From NCBI GenBank assembly GCA_017871115.1, contig JAFCIZ010000005.1:1472501-1536500 (forward strand): a stretch of DNA of 64,000 nt. The letters run 5' to 3'. The position numbers and the translations under genes were made by a program. The DNA comes from Cunninghamella blakesleeana (Eukaryota; Mucoromycota; Mucoromycetes; Mucorales; Cunninghamellaceae). Positions 36,934-50,454 of the stretch are shown piece by piece; positions within the stretch are counted from its first letter, which is position 1, and each line of letters starts with the position of its first letter. The notes below the pieces were generated by a model. It saw only the letters and a program-made list of their open reading frames with translations, did not search any database and had not been told where the DNA came from.

Positions 36934-39020
36934 AAAGAAGAAAACAAAAAGTAAAAAAAAATACCTCTTTTTTTAAGTAAAGGGAAAGTCCAATAACAAA
37001 ATAAATTATATATAAAAATAATTTAAACATTGTTCATTTCTTTTTATATATATATATTTTATGGAAAAAAGAAAGTAGTAAATAGTGAATATAATTAATA
37101 AATTTTAGTTTATATGAACATTTGCACGAAACTTGAAATCATACCTTTTTCTTCTCTTCATACAAACCATACTAATAAATCATATCTTTCTGAAAACTTT
37201 GGTTACTAAATGGTATATACACTTGGATTATAGTGATTACAGCTATTATTGTAATGAAACGAAGCGCTTTAAATGATTATTGGTTCAAGGAGATGGTCAA
37301 TTAGTTGGTATTTAAAAATAAACAAAAATAAATAAATAAATAATTCAAGTTTATCATGATCGTTAGCGTAATTAGTCATTATATTTATTGGACGTTTGTG
37401 TTTATAAATTTTAAGTTCACACACACACATACAAACAAATATATACTTGTATGCTTTTTTTTTATATTTTTTTTTTTATATTTTTTTATATATTTTTTAT
37501 ATATCGTATATACTATTCACTATGATAAAAAAAAATATACATTAAAATTTATTTTCATTTTATTCCATATCATTACTATCATTAGTGTTCCAATAATTAC
37601 TTGATTTGAATCTAGTATATATATGGTATATATGACAAAAGTAAAATCTATGGAAGAGTTTTATAGAAAATTTTTGATTTTGGTATACTAAAATAGGAAA
37701 GTATACAGATAAAAAGAAAAAAATTAAAGTGCAATAATACTAAAGCGCAATGATATTAATTTGGCTTTTTACTTTGATAATTCCTTATTATTATTACAAG
37801 TAATAGCTATTCCCATCTAGTTTTTCATTTTTATTTATTTACTTTTAATATATACAAAAGTATAAATTGTGATCATGTTTATTTTTTATATAAAATTTTA
37901 ATACATGACGATTGATACATATAGTTTTGATGTTACAAAAAATATATCTAATTTTAAAATAAAGAAATAAAAATACACACTAATCCTTTTATATTAATGT
38001 GCCTTATAAATTCATTTAATTTGAATAGAGTATTATAATAGGCGGGAGCGATAGATTAATATGATTAAATATAGAAATAGATACAGAATGTAACATTTAA
38101 TAATGATCCTCGGAATTCTTTATTTTTTTAAAAAAAGAAGGTTAAATATGCTTTAAGATTTCTTATTTTTGTGTACATGTGTTCTGGCTACAAAAAACAT
38201 ATCTATCTGATGGGAAAAGGTACCGTATGGTCCAAGGTGTTTTGATTGGTCGGAAACCAAATAACATCACAATATCTTTTTTTTTTTTTTTTTTTTTAAA
38301 AAAAAACAAATAACCAAAAACTTGTATAGTTGAAACGCCTTTTTATTTATTATTTTTATTTATATGTATACATGGTTTTTTTTTTCGTCTCTTTTTTAAT
38401 TAAAAAAAGATAATAATAATAATTTTTATAAATAAATGCAAAGAAAGACTAATAAATAATGTATTTATTATTAATACTTTCTCTCTCTCTCTCTCTTTTT
38501 TTTTAAAAAAAAAAGAAACGTTTCAAGTTAGGATAGTGTTGAAGGATTAAACTTTAAAATTTGATGATCGACACTTTTTTTTTTCAATTTTAAGTTAATT
38601 ACATATATCAAATAAGTCAATATATATTTGTGAAATAACTTTTATATGTATAATCTAATATAGAAAAAAAAAAAAAGCAAAATATTATCCATAAAAAATG
38701 ATATATGTAGGAAATACATAAATAGTCAAGTAAAATAAATAAATAAATAAATAAATCGGCAATAAATGCAATATAAAGTAAAAAAGTGTGGCTGGGTAAA
38801 AAGAGAAAGATACTGATAATAAATAGAATTAAATTATACAAGATGCAGTTTTTTTAAAAATAATAATCCAGAAGAAAAAAAAATTAGGGTAATAATAATA
38901 ATAATAATAACAATAATAATAATAATAATAAAAATGATGATGATGGTAATAATAAAGAAAGTATTAATAGTAATAGTAATAATGAAAAAGATGGATTAAA
39001 GATAGAATAATAAATACAAT
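36934..39020. other. Gene-poor AT-rich region
   Basis: No supported gene. There are T-homopolymers (38278-38297), CT repeats near 38482-38494, ATA repeats at 38892-38931, a CCAAT-like ATTGG at about 38248, and a short relatively GC-rich stretch near 38200-38270 that resembles a promoter but is followed by no plus-strand gene. The end contains 3' sequence of the velvet gene. Confidence 0.5.
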
Positions 39021-41649
39021 CTACATTGGTTTTTTGTTAAGATGATTATTTTCATTCTGTTTCATACGTAATTGATTTATAGTTTCGTTTGTAAATTGCT
39101 GCTGCTGCTGTTGGTGATGGCGATGGTGGTGGTCGTGGTTATATGGGTTGATATGGTGTCTGTTTGAGGAAGAAGATGAAGAAGGGTGTTGTTGTTGTTG
39201 AAGAGGTTGATAAGAAGACTGAAGTTGAGGTGGTAAACCGCGTGGTAGTATATTATTGGGTAAAGTGTGAGGATAAGATGATGACGACGACGAAGATACA
39301 TGGGAAGAATATGACGATGATGATGGTAAAGGTGGTAAAGGTGAAGGATACTGACGGAAAGATGACTGAGGTAATGGTTGTGAATGGTCACTGTATGAAT
39401 CAAAAGAATATCGTTTACCTGGAAAAATAAATAAATAAATAAATAAATGCATCAAATGTTAATAAATGGCGTTAAAATAATAGTACTAATAATAATAATA
39501 ATAATCTTATATATATATATATATATATATTACTTTGACTAGAAATTGGATGATTGATATAATAAGACTGCTGATCTATATTATTTATTGATGGTGATAG
39601 TTGCCAATTTCGTTGCTGTTGTTGATCTTGTGGTCTGGTACCTGTCCAGTTCACATCCATGTCATTTGAAACGAAATAAGATTGGGATCGATCACTATTG
39701 TTTTTTTAAAAATAAATAAATAAATAAAGGTTATAATAATAGTAATAATTGTTTACCCATGTATTTATATTATGATTAAAATAATCTATCTATCCTTTTA
39801 CACTTTTTGTGTGTTTTTTTTTTTAATTTTATTTTAAATACCTGTAAGAAGATTGCATAGAATATAGAGTTTGTGAAGATGTAGATAAGCGCCTAGGATC
39901 TAAAATAGATGACGTAGGTGAAATGACTGAATTTGATGTAGGTACAATGGAATCTGACAGTTGTTGTTGTTCTTGACGTGGTCTTTTATCAATAGTACGT
40001 GCTGACATATAAGGTGATTCATCATCAGATTCATTTCTTTTTACTGTTTTTCGTCTTTGTCTAAGTTCTTTACGTATTCGAATTTTTAATCCTTGATCTG
40101 CAAATGACCTTGATAATGACGTTGATTCTTCCATACCAGGGAATCTAAAATTAATAAATGTATATAGTTAGATAAAATTAATAAATGTATATAGTTAGAT
40201 ATAACTCTCATGAGCCACTTTTGTTTGTTTATATTTATTTATATGTACGTATTTTCAGCCCCTATTTTCAACGTTTGTGTTATAAATATCAATATTTACT
40301 TTTTAGCAGAATAAACAATAAACTGGTCTGAGAGAATTGATTTACAATGAAAGACTTCTTTACTATATATAATAATAAAAATAACAATATTAGTGATAGT
40401 AATTATAATTATAAAAATGATAATGATAATAATAAAAAAAATAAATATATTAATTAAAAATCCATATAAATGTAGTTGATTATTTCGTATTTATATGTTC
40501 CAATTTTTTTAAATATATTACCCAATGATTTCAAATAAACTAAGTTTTAAACGATATTTTCCTTCCATCCTTACAGATAAATCAGGAAAAACAAAGAACC
40601 CAGCATCTGTATTGTCGGTATCTTTCAAGTGATAAAGTGATGAAACTACTGATCCAGTAGTACTACGCGTTTTACCATCTCTTAACAAATGGACTTCTTC
40701 GTCTAAATCCGCGGCCATTAAGGAAGCATACATGAAATAGTAAGGATTTTGTAAATATGCACTAAGCAAATAAATACATATATATATATATAAGGTTAAG
40801 AATATTACTATTTGTATATATTCCTCCCACCCCCCCTAAAACCAATTATCCCAATTAACTGAATATATCTTTTATTATATGATTTTTACTATTTACTTTG
40901 TCTCTAAAGGTGATAAGGATGGGTCAATTACTCTAAGTTGTACAATTGCTATTTTTTTTAAAAAATATATTTATATATAAATTATATTAAATTATATTCA
41001 TTACGTATTTTTTTTTTCTGACGAATAATACTGTGAATTTTTTTTAAATAAACTTTATTATTAAACTTACGTGGAGGATCAATAGGTCGACGATCAGCTA
41101 TAAATAAATATAAGTATTTGAAATAAAAATTAGTTAAACCGAGCGAAAAAAGTTCTTATTTCCTTTTTCATCTTTTTATTCCTTTCCCCTTTTCCTTATG
41201 TTTATCGATGTATTTTAAATATCATTTTTCTCTTATCTTCGTTCTCATTATTTGTTATTGTTATTGTTTTTTTCTTTTTATGTTATTTTTAAAAAGGTGT
41301 TTATTATCATTATTATATTTTATTATTAAACCCAAAAAAAAGAAGATATTAAAAAAAGTTTTATTACCTTTTTCTCCTACGCCACACATACGAGACTGTT
41401 TTGGTTGTTGCCTTAAAGATAAATGGAATTCACTATAACAATAATAATAATATATGGTTTCAGTATTAGTAATCTTATATATATGTATATATACATATAT
41501 TGCTTTTGTATTTATTTATTTCTATTGAAGACTTTTTGTTCTTTAGTTATTCATTGTTTCTTAATATATTATTACTAATATTACATTTCATCCCTATTTT
41601 CTCGACGTTGTTTTACTGTTGCAAAGTGGTATGATACGGAGTCCTCCAT
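39021..41649 (-). CDS. Velvet-domain transcription regulator
   Basis: Nine exons (41649-41585, 41432-41368, 41097-41071, 40948-40897, 40761-40522, 40362-40300, 40144-39842, 39694-39534, 39418-39021) give 457 residues. The velvet domain begins FHLSLRQQPKQSRMCGVGEK and ADRRPIDPPPIVQLRV, continues NAYLQNPYYFMYASL and GSVVSSLYHLKDTDNTDAGFF, and closes with FPGMEESTSLSRSFADQGLK and IRIRKELRQRR. This is the DNA-binding fold of VosA/VelB/VelC/VeA, NF-kappaB-like regulators that couple development, light and secondary metabolism in fungi. The domain runs from the start without a long N-terminal extension. After it come a basic nuclear-localisation stretch (RQRRKTVKR) and a 250-residue Ser/Gln/His-rich tail. 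Which paralogue it is cannot be fixed here. The first four exons are unusually short (65, 65, 27, 52 nt). Confidence 0.93.
40147..40200. repeat. Perfect 27-bp tandem duplication in a velvet intron
   Basis: The unit starting AAAATTAATAAATGTATATA and ending GTTAGAT occurs twice without mismatch (40147-40173 and 40174-40200), directly inside the acceptor end of the intron before the exon starting at 40144. The identity of the copies suggests a recent event. Confidence 0.9.
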
Positions 41650-42387
41650 TGGTGCATTGACGTCAACTTGTATATATTTGTATGTAAGTGAGGGATTGAG
41701 TGAGAGGGTGAATATGAATGAATATATGTATGTACACTTATATGTATATGTATGTATTTATATATATATATATATAATATAATATAATATATATATATAT
41801 ATATTATGTCTATATATTCTTATATCAAATTATGTAATATGTAAATGATAGGAAATATGTGTAATATTATGATGTTTAATCTTTATTATTGCTTATTGTT
41901 TATCCCTTTTCTTTCTTTTTTTTCTCTTTTTTTTTAAAAAAAATAACAGAGATTAATCTTTTTTACTTGGGATGTATATAATTTACTACAAGTAAATTAA
42001 AAAAAAAATTAATAATGAAAAGAAAGGGGAAGCAATCAAATGAATAAAATCTTAAAGATGGAATAGTAGAAAAGGAGGGAAAAAAATAAAAATGACAGAA
42101 ACATTTTTTTTTAAAGCCTTATTACTGGGTTTCAAATAAAATTTATAGTTTCCTTTTTTAATCAAAAAAATATTAATTATAAAGAAATGCCATTCACACG
42201 AAGTCTTTTTTTTTTTCTTCAGGTGATAAATATACATATATATACATATATATATATATATTTATTTATTTTTATTAGTACAATGAATGACAAAAAAGAT
42301 GGGAATATTTGGGTTTTTTTTTATCTTCAAAATATCATGAGGATAGATTGTATAAATGAATGTATATGAGAATAATAATAATCACAC
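41650..42387. other. Velvet promoter and 3' end of the RasGEF gene region
   Basis: Contains a palindromic CRE-like site, TA-rich runs at 41760-41805 and AT-rich filler. No coding sequence is supported. Confidence 0.5.
41658..41665. promoter_or_regulatory. CRE/ATF-type palindrome upstream of the velvet gene
   Basis: TGACGTCA, the full bZIP (CREB/ATF) consensus, lies 8 bp upstream of the velvet start codon, so it is in the leader or core promoter. Function is inferred. Confidence 0.45.
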
Positions 42388-43110
42388 TTATAAACCAGAT
42401 TCTTTTAATCGACGAGCAATAGTATCTTCACCACGTTCTCTATAAATGTTTAATAGTAATAATAAATAAAATTATTAAATTAGTGATTTATGTAAAAAAA
42501 AAACATCTTAACTTTTTTTTCGTTTTACCTAGGTTCCAATTCCAAACTCAGATTATATAATGTTTCTTCATCTCGACTTGATTGCAAGTGAGTTTTAATA
42601 AATTCTTGAATATCAGGCACAACATGTAAAACATAAGGAGTAGATTGATATTGTTGTAATTCAAGGATCACTTCTGAAGTTTTCATTCTTTTAGCAAAGT
42701 TGACCAAGTTATTTGTTTTTTTCAAATAATTACTATTGCCATCTTCAATAAATGTTAAATCTTGCAAATAAATGCCCAAGAATGGAATACATGGTGGATT
42801 AACTTTATGAATAATTTCCCGATATTCATTAAAGTTTCTATTAGCCCCCATTAAACGTCGAATGCCAGATAAAATGGAATTGGTTTTGGCACTCATTAAC
42901 TAATTTTGTTAAATAAATATATATAAATGTATAAATTAAATACATAAAATCAACATTTGTAGACCTTTTTTTTCTATTTTTTCCCGATCAGATATATTTT
43001 TATTTTTATTTACCTCCCATGTACGTTTCAAGCGACCGATCGAACTATTATCAAAAGCAGATAAGATTGCCATACATGTGTTATAATTGTGTAATAGTCG
43101 GCATTTCTAT

Positions 43111-43157
<47 letters not shown>

Positions 43158-46100
43158 AAAAAAAAACGATATTATGTATAAAAATAGTGTATAGATTAAT
43201 GTCCAAATCATGATCGATCGAAAAAGGAACAGCCAAAGATGGATAGATAATAAACATTTTCCTCTATTTCTTTTTTTTTTTTTTTAATAAACTAGTTGTA
43301 TAAACTTACTTCAGCTACATAAATCCAATGTTTTAACACAAGAGCTCTTTTTCTTAACTCTTCTTTACTAAGGATAGAATCTGTTACCCAAGCAGTGACT
43401 TGATTTGAATATTCAATAGAGGCCTTGATATTGGCGGCGGTATCTTGTGAATCGGCTCTACCCCAATTTTTATCCAAACATTCTACTGGCTTAATTCGAA
43501 TATATAATTTAGAGTCCATGACGGTCAATTGTCTAGCTAATTCAAGCGGATCAATATCAAGGAATCTTAATTTTTTCAAATTTTTTGGTAAAATGGTTGG
43601 TGGAATTTGTACTGTACGGACATTGAGAGTCATTTTTCTTAATTGGGATGAATCTTCCACATTCATTCTTTTTTGAATAGCTTTACCAAGTTGCTCTGCT
43701 CCAAATTGCATTGACTCACGAATTACTTTTTCACTAAATTCTAATATATTTGGTAACATGAAACGATCATCTTCTTCAATGTAGTAAGAATCCAACCAAG
43801 ATTTTATAACATTGAAAACTCTATTCAAATAAAATAATAATAATAATACAAATATATATATATACAAATATATGAATAAGACTATTATTATAATATCTAT
43901 ATCTATATCTATTTATCTATATCTATTATTTTTTCTTTTATTATTATAATTTTGCTTACCGTAGCCGTACTAATTTCAATTTTTTTTCTTGCCAAAGTTC
44001 TAATCCTTCCATAGTTAAACCACTAGGTGGCTGTAAAGTGTATCTTGAAAATAATTCTCTGAATAATTCCTCAGTTGTACAGAACGATCGATATGTCAAT
44101 AAAAATGAAGTAATGAATTTTGAATCTATAATATATATAAATACATACAATATATCAATACATGCATTAATTCTTACCTTTAATTTTTTTATTACATTCT
44201 TTTTTTTTATGTATTTTTTAAAAATGAAAATAAGAAGAAAATTACCTAATTGGTCATGTTGAGTCAAGCGTTGAATTAAAGCACGAACGGTACCACCTTT
44301 AACATTACCTTCCATATTAAATATGATTTCATTTTGTTTATAGTCAGGACCAAGGAAATCTGGTTTATCGGACGATGCAGCAGCAGCAGCAGCAGCAATA
44401 GACCCTGAAGCAGTCCCAGAGCTTAATTCAGTACTTGTAGACATCATAGTATGTGGGGTGATAGGTGTAGTGGGTGAATTGCCTATATGAACAATAGTAT
44501 CTCGTCTCTTCGCAGCTAATAGTGTATCTTCACCAAAGAATTTGGCTAATTTGTCTTTAGGGCCCCTTGAAGTACTAGTGTTAGTAGCAGCTGTGTTGTT
44601 ATTAGTAACTGTGTTTTGTAAAGGTGATAAATCATCTCCACTTTCATTTTGTTCATGAAAGGAAAGGGAAGAAGTATGATATGTATCAATCTCCATCAAT
44701 TCATCACTATTATTATTGTTATTATTATATGTGTTGGTAGATGGTGAATAACCTGATTGATAATAAGTAGAGGATGAAGAGGAAGGTGGGTATTTTGCCG
44801 ATGAAGGTGGTGTGCTAATTGTATGAGGAGAATGAGGGTCACTTAATGGTGTTTTGGATCTATTAAATTGTTGATCATTATTATTATTGTTATTAGGAAC
44901 TTGTGTAGTGGCGTTACTAGTTGGTGTCATAGCAATATTATTACTTATACCAAACTCGTGTTGATTTACATCGTTCATAATGTTTCCTTCAGCATAAAAT
45001 TCATCTAAAATATCATTTGTTCCATTTTCATCAACCAATACATCTGATCGTGGAGGAACTGGTGTTGTTGAACGTGATTTTCCAGATTTATTATTATTAT
45101 TTGCTGTATTGGTCATATCATTACAAATGGTTTGAACATTTTTTTCAATTTCATAGATGCACTCTTCTAATTTTTGATAAGCCTTTTTTATTTCTGGTAT
45201 ACTGAGTTCTGTATTGGTGATGGTCTGTGAAGCAATAAAAAGTAATCCCATGGCATTATAAATAGACTGTCTTGCTGGATGACCTTTATTCATCGTTCCT
45301 ATAAGGTTATCATTTTTTCTACTATTGTTATTATCGATCTGAGCAGATAAAGGTGGTAAATCATCTACCGCATTTAAAAATTGACTTGCTGTATTGCTAA
45401 GATTTCTAAATTGAGCCACTAAAAGAGGGGCTGTAGTTTTGATTTTGGTAGGTGCAGTTGAAGGGTCATTTAATGAAGAAAAGGCATTTCGAGCACTTTC
45501 CATAAACGATGACATAGCACCACGAATATTATCGGCCAGGACTAGTAAAGTGGTTGATATATCAGGCTTATTTGTATCCAATTGTGACCCTGCCATTTTC
45601 CAACGTTGATTTGCTGCTGATAGCGATGATGAATCATTCTGATTGTTAAAATGAGGTAATAATAGCCTAGGTTTATCATCGTAAATTTCCATTCTTAATT
45701 CTTGAGCCACTGATAAAAAGTTACGTACATCAACTAATAATTGATCTGCATCTATTTGAAGTTTATGTAATGCATCGTCATATGAAAAGGATCCAGAAGC
45801 TGCTTTGGTGGATAAGACAGTTTTAGCTAAAGAAGCAAGAAGGGCACGATGGTAAAGTCGAAGTGATTTATTGTTTTTCAAATGAGGCGAGCTTTCTTTA
45901 TCAACTGTATTGGATACATAAAGCATCAAGCGAATACGATGTACAACCATGACCGCATCTTCACGAAGCTGATTAGTTTGTCCTTGTCGAATGGAATTTT
46001 TAAGTTCATGTATAGATTGTGCAATTAATGACGATAGTTGGTTCCAACTAAGAGGTTGATTTTCTGTATTGTTTGCCGTAGTAGTAGTAGTAGTAGTAGT

Positions 46101-47513
46101 TGTTATTGTTGTATTAGATTGCATTTCACGATTTTTTTGAGAGGATGAAGTAGTCTAAATATTAGATAAATAAATAAAAGTAAATTAATTTGATCATCTC
46201 CTTCTATCCCTATTTTTTTTTATTCCATTTTTATTTTATTTTATTTATTTATTTATTTCTCCTTTCATCATAGTAAGATGATAATTAATAGATTACCAAA
46301 TAGCCAGTTTGAAAATCAATATCCTCCATATTCCAAGTTGTTTCATCGGTGAGTACATTACAATAATAAATTCTACCTTTTGTATTTGCTTTACGAACCC
46401 AATTTGGCGGTAATTTTACATCATCTGGTGTTGATATATCGTCGATAGAAGCAGTTCTATGATGAAGAATAGGCGAATTTGTATTTATTTGTTGTTGTTG
46501 TATAATTCGATTTTCATCTATATTAATGGCAGTTGGATGTATAATATCCTCTTTTAATATATCTGTTTGATGATTGATAATATCACGTTTTAATAATGGT
46601 GATGATGAAGAAGGATCCATATTTGTATTATTATTATTACTATTATTATTATTATTATTGCTATTAGTTAATTGTTTCAAGTTGGAAGCCATATCAGAAT
46701 CTGGTGGTAAAGAGTTGCGCATTTCTTTTGTGACAACATTAAAATAATAGACCTCTGACCCATCTTCTGTTGTTTGCAATATCCAATCTGATTTAGTTCC
46801 TCCATTTTGTTGTGGTTGCTGTTGTTGCTGTTGTTGATAATGATAGGATTGATGAGAATGTTCAAGTGGTTCTTCGTAATATGATAAATGGTCCATATCC
46901 GTAGCATTAAGGCTTAATCTTAATTGTTGTTGTTGTCTTATTCCTTGTGATGATATTAATGGAGATGTATTCTGTTTTATAAATTAAGCGAATTAAAAAG
47001 TAATATTTAAAGAGAAATTTAGAGTTAATCATAATCATGCTAGTTTTTATTATATCTATATGGATGACTAATTTTAGTATAATACCTGCTGCTGCTGTTG
47101 TTGTTGATGTATAGCCAAGTCCGAGTTAGGTGCATTAAATGTAGAATAATCTGCTTCTTTAATTTCTTCAACATAATTACTAGGGAACCAACCTCTTCTT
47201 CCGTTACACCTATAATTATTATTTAATAAAATTAATAAATTATTATTATAATTTAGTGAAATAAAGAATAAAAAAAAATCATTATCCTCATACATATATA
47301 TATTTAGTATAATGTTTTTCAGCTCTTATTTCTTCTTCTTTTTGTTGAGTAAAGTACAAAGTTTATTTTGTCTTACCATCCGTCCCACCAACCGGACTCT
47401 AGTTTTGCAAGAACATGAATTACATCGCCTTGGGAAAATGAAAGAGATGCTGGATCGGTTGAAGTATAATCATATAATCCTTGTACACTACAAAGTGGTT
47501 CACCTGCATCCAT
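42388..47513 (-). CDS. Ras guanine-nucleotide exchange factor with SH3 and WW domains (CDC25-like)
   Basis: Nine exons (47513-47377, 47209-47086, 46971-46297, 46154-44246, 44125-43960, 43820-43310, 43106-43014, 42899-42529, 42439-42388) give 1345 residues. Order: an SH3 domain at about 8-66 (VQGLYDYTSTDPASLSFSQG, WWDGW, GRRGWFPSNYVEEI), two WW-like domains (WILQTTEDGSEVYYFNVVTK, lacking the second Trp, and LPPNWVRKANTKGRIYYCNV), a long Ser/Asn-rich middle, the RasGEF_N module (GGTVRALIQRLTQHDQ, SFLLTYRSF), and the catalytic CDC25 domain (FLDIDPLELARQLTVMDSKL, GIYLQDLTFIEDGN, SLELEPRERGEDTIARRL). Family members activate Ras at the membrane, feeding cAMP/PKA or MAPK signalling. The ATG at 47511-47513 is preferred; an upstream in-frame ATG at 47594 would add a hydrophobic, then basic leader and is less likely. 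Confidence 0.93.
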
Positions 47514-49071
47514 TCTTTTTTTTTTATTTTTATTTTTATTTTTTTCAATAACAATTATAACAATAACAATGGTAAAAAAGTTTATAAAAGGCAAGGAAGG
47601 TTATAAAAAGGAAATAGGAATAAAAATAAAATATAAAAGGTAAGATGTTGTAAATTTAGTTAAAAAAAAAACTTAATACCTTTTTTAGTGAAAGGGAGAC
47701 CAAGAATGAGAGGAGAGAAAGAGAGAGTGAGCGAGTGTTTTAATGGTATCGAGGTTACTTTATGACAAAGTAACAAAAAAGGAGATTAACAAAGAATTGT
47801 AAAATAATAAAGGGAGTAAAAGGATTTTTATAATGAATAACCTTGAAAAAAAAAAAAAAAAAGAAAAAGAGAAAAGAAAAAGAGAGAAAAAAAAAACCTT
47901 CGAACACAATAATTTTTTTTTGCCCCACTTTTTTTTTTTTGTTTTGGGCAAATAGCGGAAAATGAATTTTAAACGAGCTTAACTTAATTTTTTTATTTCT
48001 ATAATAATTTGTTTTTTATTAAAAAAGATTCCATACAATAATAATAATATTTTTTTATAAATATACAGTATATAATATATAATATGTAAATACCTACGTT
48101 TACTTATAATTTTATAATAAAAATAATATCATTAGATAAGAACAAAGCAATAAGCTATTATTACTATATATCGTGTATTTGTTTTAAAGTAATTTTAATC
48201 ATGTATTCTATAGTTCAATAGAAATTTAAACGTGTAGTCGATTAGGTCTAGTTCCTTATTTTTTAAAGTTTAAATCAAAGAAAAAAGAAACTTTAACACA
48301 AAAATCAACCTATCAACCATGATTATATAAAAGGCAAGTATTTATGGACATATGCTATTCTTTTTTATTTATCAAGTTTTTAAACATTGGGACCAGTATA
48401 CTAAAATGCTCCTTCATATGATATTCTCTAGTAATATATAATATATATTTATATAAAGGAACACTATTGTTTTATTTTAAACACCGTCTCATTTATATTC
48501 TTGGAACATCTGGAGTTTCTTATAAGAAAAAATAGTTAAATAGGCCATTATATTTAGAATATTGATTTATATAAATATATATACACATCTATATACACAT
48601 TTATATACATATCTTATTTTGATTTTCAATCATCAGTTTAAAGTAAATCTTTTCAAAGTAATTTTTAATAAAACTTTTTTTTTTTTTTTGCATTTGCTTT
48701 TTTTAATCCGCGTGGACGAAATCCTTAAAAAGGTTTCTTTATGTATTAATACTAAGGAATTTTGAATTCAGAAAGAAAAGGATGTATGTCAAACATTTAT
48801 TATATAATCACATTTTATATGGTTAAAGTAATAGACTAAACTAATATAGAGGATATGTATAATCTTATTGTATTCTCCATTTTTGGTATAATTATGTTTT
48901 ATAGATTGTTTTTATTTATATATTGAAACCATTTAACAAAATGAATAAAAAAATATAAAGTTGCTAATTAGTCGGGTAATCTTTTTTATATGTATATGAT
49001 ATTATTATTATTATTATTTTAATAAAGATATTGACTATTTTTAGTGTGTCTTTTATATTTATATACATACA

Positions 49072-49107
<36 letters not shown>

Positions 49108-49154
49108 TATATATATTAACAAAATGAAATGAAATATAATAAAAATAACCCAAG
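47514..49154. other. Intergenic region, promoter of the RasGEF gene
   Basis: A plus-strand purine-rich (sense CT-rich) tract from about 47570 to 47910 is the likely RasGEF promoter. The rest is AT-rich with a (CATA)n tetranucleotide run at about 49064-49101. No gene is supported over this 1.6 kb. Confidence 0.5.
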
Positions 49155-50454
49155 CTACCAAGGGGTTATTGATTCAGGATCATTTATATTTTTCATTTCA
49201 TTCATCACTAGCGGAGCGAGAGCAAACCATCTTTCTTTACAATCATCAGCAGTATGTCGACCTTCATAGATTTGTTCCAATACATCCCATTTTTTAAAAG
49301 TACGGTCAAAATAAAAAACATGACCTAATAATAACTTATCATCCTTTGTTGTCCATGCTATAAAATCATTACTATATATTCCATGGTAATGTATAGATAA
49401 ATCTGATGCCGATGCTGTCGTTGTTGTCGTTGTTATGATTGTTAATGGATTAGGTTGTTTTCCAATTCTTTTCTTTTCTTCTTCTTCATGTGCGGTGGGT
49501 ATTAATGGGGATGAGTTTCTTATTGCTGTTGATAAATAAGATGGATCAAATTCTTTTTGGTTGATTATTTTTTTAGATTGTTCGTTTCGCCATAGTTCAT
49601 ATCTCTGGAGGTTATCAATTTTTTTAGTGTTTCACAAAAAAAAAATAAAGATAAATAAAATGAAAAAATTTTAATGAGTCCTTGATATACTTGGTTTTTT
49701 AATTTTTTATTTGATTACCTTTGTTTCATATATTCGACAGCTATTTAATAATCTTGATAAAAAAATATCACTTGTAGGATTTGACCGTCGTCTAGAATTT
49801 TTATTAAAACTAGTTGATATAGATTTAATACTATTTTCCTATAATAGAGAAGAATCAAATAATAATAATAATAATAATAATAATAATCAATTAATTTATA
49901 GGTATACATATATATAAATATATTATATTTTTTTTTTTTTCACTCCTTCCATATTTTATTATTATTCTATATTCTATATATTCTATATATATTAAACATT
50001 ACTGTTATAGTTGAAGATATGGAATCATGAATAAAACCAGTATCTTTATTTAAGTTATGGTTGATCTCTTTAGACTTTTTATAATTTTTTTTACATATCA
50101 CTATTGGTGCACTACTATTACTTTCTTTTCTATACTGTTGTTCAAGACTTTTATTTGTTTTATGCGTTGTTGAAGTGAGATTACCTAAATAAATTTATAA
50201 TTTATATTAGTTTATTTTAACCATATAATTTATAAATGTATTAGCTATATACATATATAAAGATTACCTTTTTTTCTTCTATAACTTGGAACACCAGTAC
50301 TTTTAAAATTATTGATAACTGTTTGTATTGTATTTTCAGATAAGTTTAAGTGTGAGGCAATCTCATTAATTCCTCCATTAGCTAAATAAGCACCAATTAT
50401 ATACCAACGAGCTTCATTGGTTATACCATTAAACTGAGGTGACTTGCCTTTCAT
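49155..50454 (-). CDS. HTH plus Myb/SANT-like putative DNA-binding protein
   Basis: Four exons (50454-50268, 50184-50003, 49838-49719, 49604-49155) give 312 residues. The N terminus is a homeodomain-like helix-turn-helix resembling transposase or repressor HTHs (ARWYIIGAYLANGGINEIA, HLNLSENTIQTVINNFKSTG, VPSYRRKKG). The middle is basic and Ser/Asn-rich. The C terminus has a Myb/SANT-like pattern (AWTTKDDKLLLGHV, FKKWDVLEQIYEGRHTADDC/KERWFALA) with the tryptophan spacing of such domains. No transposase catalytic core is present, so a co-opted DNA-binding role is plausible. The family is not recognised. Every intron joins in phase and the final exon is long and open, which supports a functional gene. 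Confidence 0.75.

Noticed and set aside
37200..37340. Possible gene remnant near 37200
   Set aside because: Short coding-like stretch interrupted by stops in every frame; no recognisable family.
38200..38400. Promoter-like sequence with CCAAT motif
   Set aside because: No gene begins downstream on the plus strand, and the nearest minus-strand gene starts 3 kb away.
47514..47594. Upstream extension of the RasGEF start (MPFINFF...)
   Set aside because: Hydrophobic then poly-Lys/Asn leader is untypical; the ATG at 47513 leads directly into the SH3 domain.
49064..49101. CRISPR-like regular repeat
   Set aside because: It is a simple (CATA)n tetranucleotide microsatellite without spacers.
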